A stretch of 52,395 nt of DNA from Fulvimarina sp. (lineage in GTDB: Bacteria; Pseudomonadota; Alphaproteobacteria; Rhizobiales; Rhizobiaceae). The notes beneath the pieces are model-generated. The model ran no database searches and was not told the origin of the DNA. It worked only from the letters and a program-made list of their open reading frames with translations. A program made the translations under genes and the position numbers. How positions within the stretch are numbered: the stretch's first letter is position 1; every line of letters begins with the position of its first letter. The stretch spans positions 46,095-98,489 of the forward strand of contig PACL01000080.1 of NCBI GenBank assembly GCA_002700095.1, given 5' to 3'. Shown here in pieces: positions 51,692-52,395 of the stretch.

Positions 51692-52395
51692 TCACGCCCG
51701 CTCCAGCGCGATCGCGATCCCCTGCCCGACGCCGATGCACATGGTGGCGAGCGCCCGGTTCCTGCCCGTCAGGGCAAGCTCCAGCGCCGCCGTGCCGGCG
51801 ATGCGGGCGCCGGACATGCCGAGGGGATGGCCGAGAGCGATGGCGCCGCCGTTCGGGTTCACCCGCGCGTCGTCGTCGGCGATGGCGAGATCGCGCAGCG
51901 TGGCAAGGCCCTGGCTGGCAAAGGCCTCGTTCAGCTCGAAGACGTCGAACTCCTCGACCGACAGGCCGAGCCGCGCCATCAGCTTCTTCGAGGCCGGGGC
52001 CGGGCCGAAGCCCATGATGCGCGGAGCGACGCCTGCGGTCGCGCCGCCCATGATCCGTGCGATCGGCGTCAGGCCGTGGGCCTTCACGGCGGCCTCCGAG
52101 GCGACGATCAGCGCCGCCGCGCCGTCATTGACGCCGCTGGCGTTGCCGGCCGTCACCGAGCCGCCGTCGCGGAACGGCGCCTTCAGCTTCGCCAGCGCCT
52201 CCAGCGTCGTCTCGGGGCGCGGATGCTCGTCGGTGTCGACGATCTTCGGATCGCCCCGGCGCTGGGCGATCTCGACGGGCACGATCTCCTTGGCAAAGCG
52301 GCCGCTCGCCATCGCTTTCGCCGCCTTCTGCTGGGAGCGCAGGGCAAACAGGTCCTGGTCCTCGCGGCTCACGGCGAAATCCTCGGCGACGTTCT
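51692..52395 (-). CDS. pcaF: 3-oxoadipyl-CoA thiolase, C-terminal part (runs off window)
   Basis: Cleaves 3-oxoadipyl-CoA to acetyl-CoA and succinyl-CoA, the last step of the beta-ketoadipate pathway for aromatic compounds. The visible 233 residues begin with NVAEDFAVSREDQD, the PcaF-like start of the loop region. They then show TAGNASGVNDGAAAL, FELNEAFASQGLATL with the catalytic histidine region further on, NPNGGAIALGHPLGMSGAR (active-site His) and MCIGVGQG (catalytic Cys). Residues before this lie off the right edge. The whole stretch is closest in memory to PcaF/PaaJ; another acetyl-CoA acetyltransferase is less likely. The 182-base gap to the dehydrogenase start holds no gene. Confidence 0.9.
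   Translation of the reverse strand, partial: NVAEDFAVSREDQDLFALRSQQKAAKAMASGRFAKEIVPVEIAQRRGDPKIVDTDEHPRPETTLEALAKLKAPFRDGGSVTAGNASGVNDGAAALIVASEAAVKAHGLTPIARIMGGATAGVAPRIMGFGPAPASKKLMARLGLSVEEFDVFELNEAFASQGLATLRDLAIADDDARVNPNGGAIALGHPLGMSGARIAGTAALELALTGRNRALATMCIGVGQGIAIALERA

Noticed and set aside
1..52395. CRISPR arrays, insertion sequences, prophage or attachment sites
   Set aside because: No regularly spaced direct repeats, transposase or phage motifs seen in any frame.

Overview
The window is a GC-rich (roughly two-thirds G+C by eye), gene-dense chromosomal segment of an alphaproteobacterium, most likely of the order Hyphomicrobiales (Rhizobiales). This is inferred from an alphaproteobacterial-type S4 start, an aa3-type cytochrome oxidase subunit IV next to a split pntAA/pntAB/pntB transhydrogenase, an ATP12 chaperone gene, DUF2842 and DUF6105 proteins, a pseudo-dihydroorotase behind pyrB, and a palindromic intergenic repeat of the rhizobial type. 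An Aurantimonas-like relative is my best guess, from memory only. I saw no phage, insertion sequence, CRISPR or conjugation genes. Most of the window reads as core genome with a few accessory islets.

Layout. 1-3367: histidine utilisation (hutH partial, hutI, and divergent hutF with an operator-like palindrome between them). 3569-5241: rpsD with promoter, leader hairpin and terminator, a small DUF2188-type protein, paired hairpins and tRNA-Leu(GAG). 5417-11667: lipB, acylphosphatase, a DMT permease, a UPF0178 protein, a cytochrome b plus Tat-exported molybdopterin oxidoreductase pair, a PAS-GGEEF diguanylate cyclase and a lipoprotein. 11865-14374: ATP12, a HAD phosphatase and an RluC-type pseudouridine synthase. 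14524-17953: the transhydrogenase operon led by a cytochrome oxidase subunit IV gene. 18057-22801: pdxH, a lipoprotein, a DnaJ-type protein, fabI, a histidine phosphatase and a LOG-family protein. 22850-25515: two small membrane proteins and an AidB-type acyl-CoA dehydrogenase. 25594-29831: pyrB, a pyrC-like gene, plsY and dprA. 29856-37918: a small protein, topA, rnr, DUF983, NUDIX and an MFS permease. 38146-39539: rpmG, the palindromic element, and an SDR gene with a LiuR-like operator. 39723-43153: agmatinase, a DegT aminotransferase and argC. 43179-46979: a ParDE-type toxin-antitoxin pair, dienelactone hydrolase, a Fae homologue, heme A synthase and DUF2842. 47035-48276: divergent HxlR regulator and SDR. 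48465-51509: a polysaccharide cluster (degenerate CpsD-like protein, Wza-type lipoprotein, UDP-sugar dehydrogenase). 51692-52395: a partial pcaF-type thiolase.

How the genes fit together. The hut genes imply the five-step route through formimidoylglutamate deiminase. pyrB with its metal-ligand-less pyrC partner suggests a structural pseudo-dihydroorotase, with the active enzyme elsewhere. The molybdoenzyme and its cytochrome b overlap by four bases and probably form one membrane-bound redox module. The polysaccharide genes at 48.4-51.5 kb, perhaps with the DegT aminotransferase at 40.8 kb, point to an N-acetylated uronic-acid sugar and its export.

The signals that most merit a second look are the orphan formaldehyde-activating-enzyme homologue whose expected catalytic histidine appears replaced, the CpsD-like protein without a Walker A lysine, the Tat-lipoprotein molybdoenzyme, the mutually exclusive hairpins after the DUF2188 gene, and the operator-like palindrome in front of the SDR gene. 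I did not find a clearly new multi-gene system.
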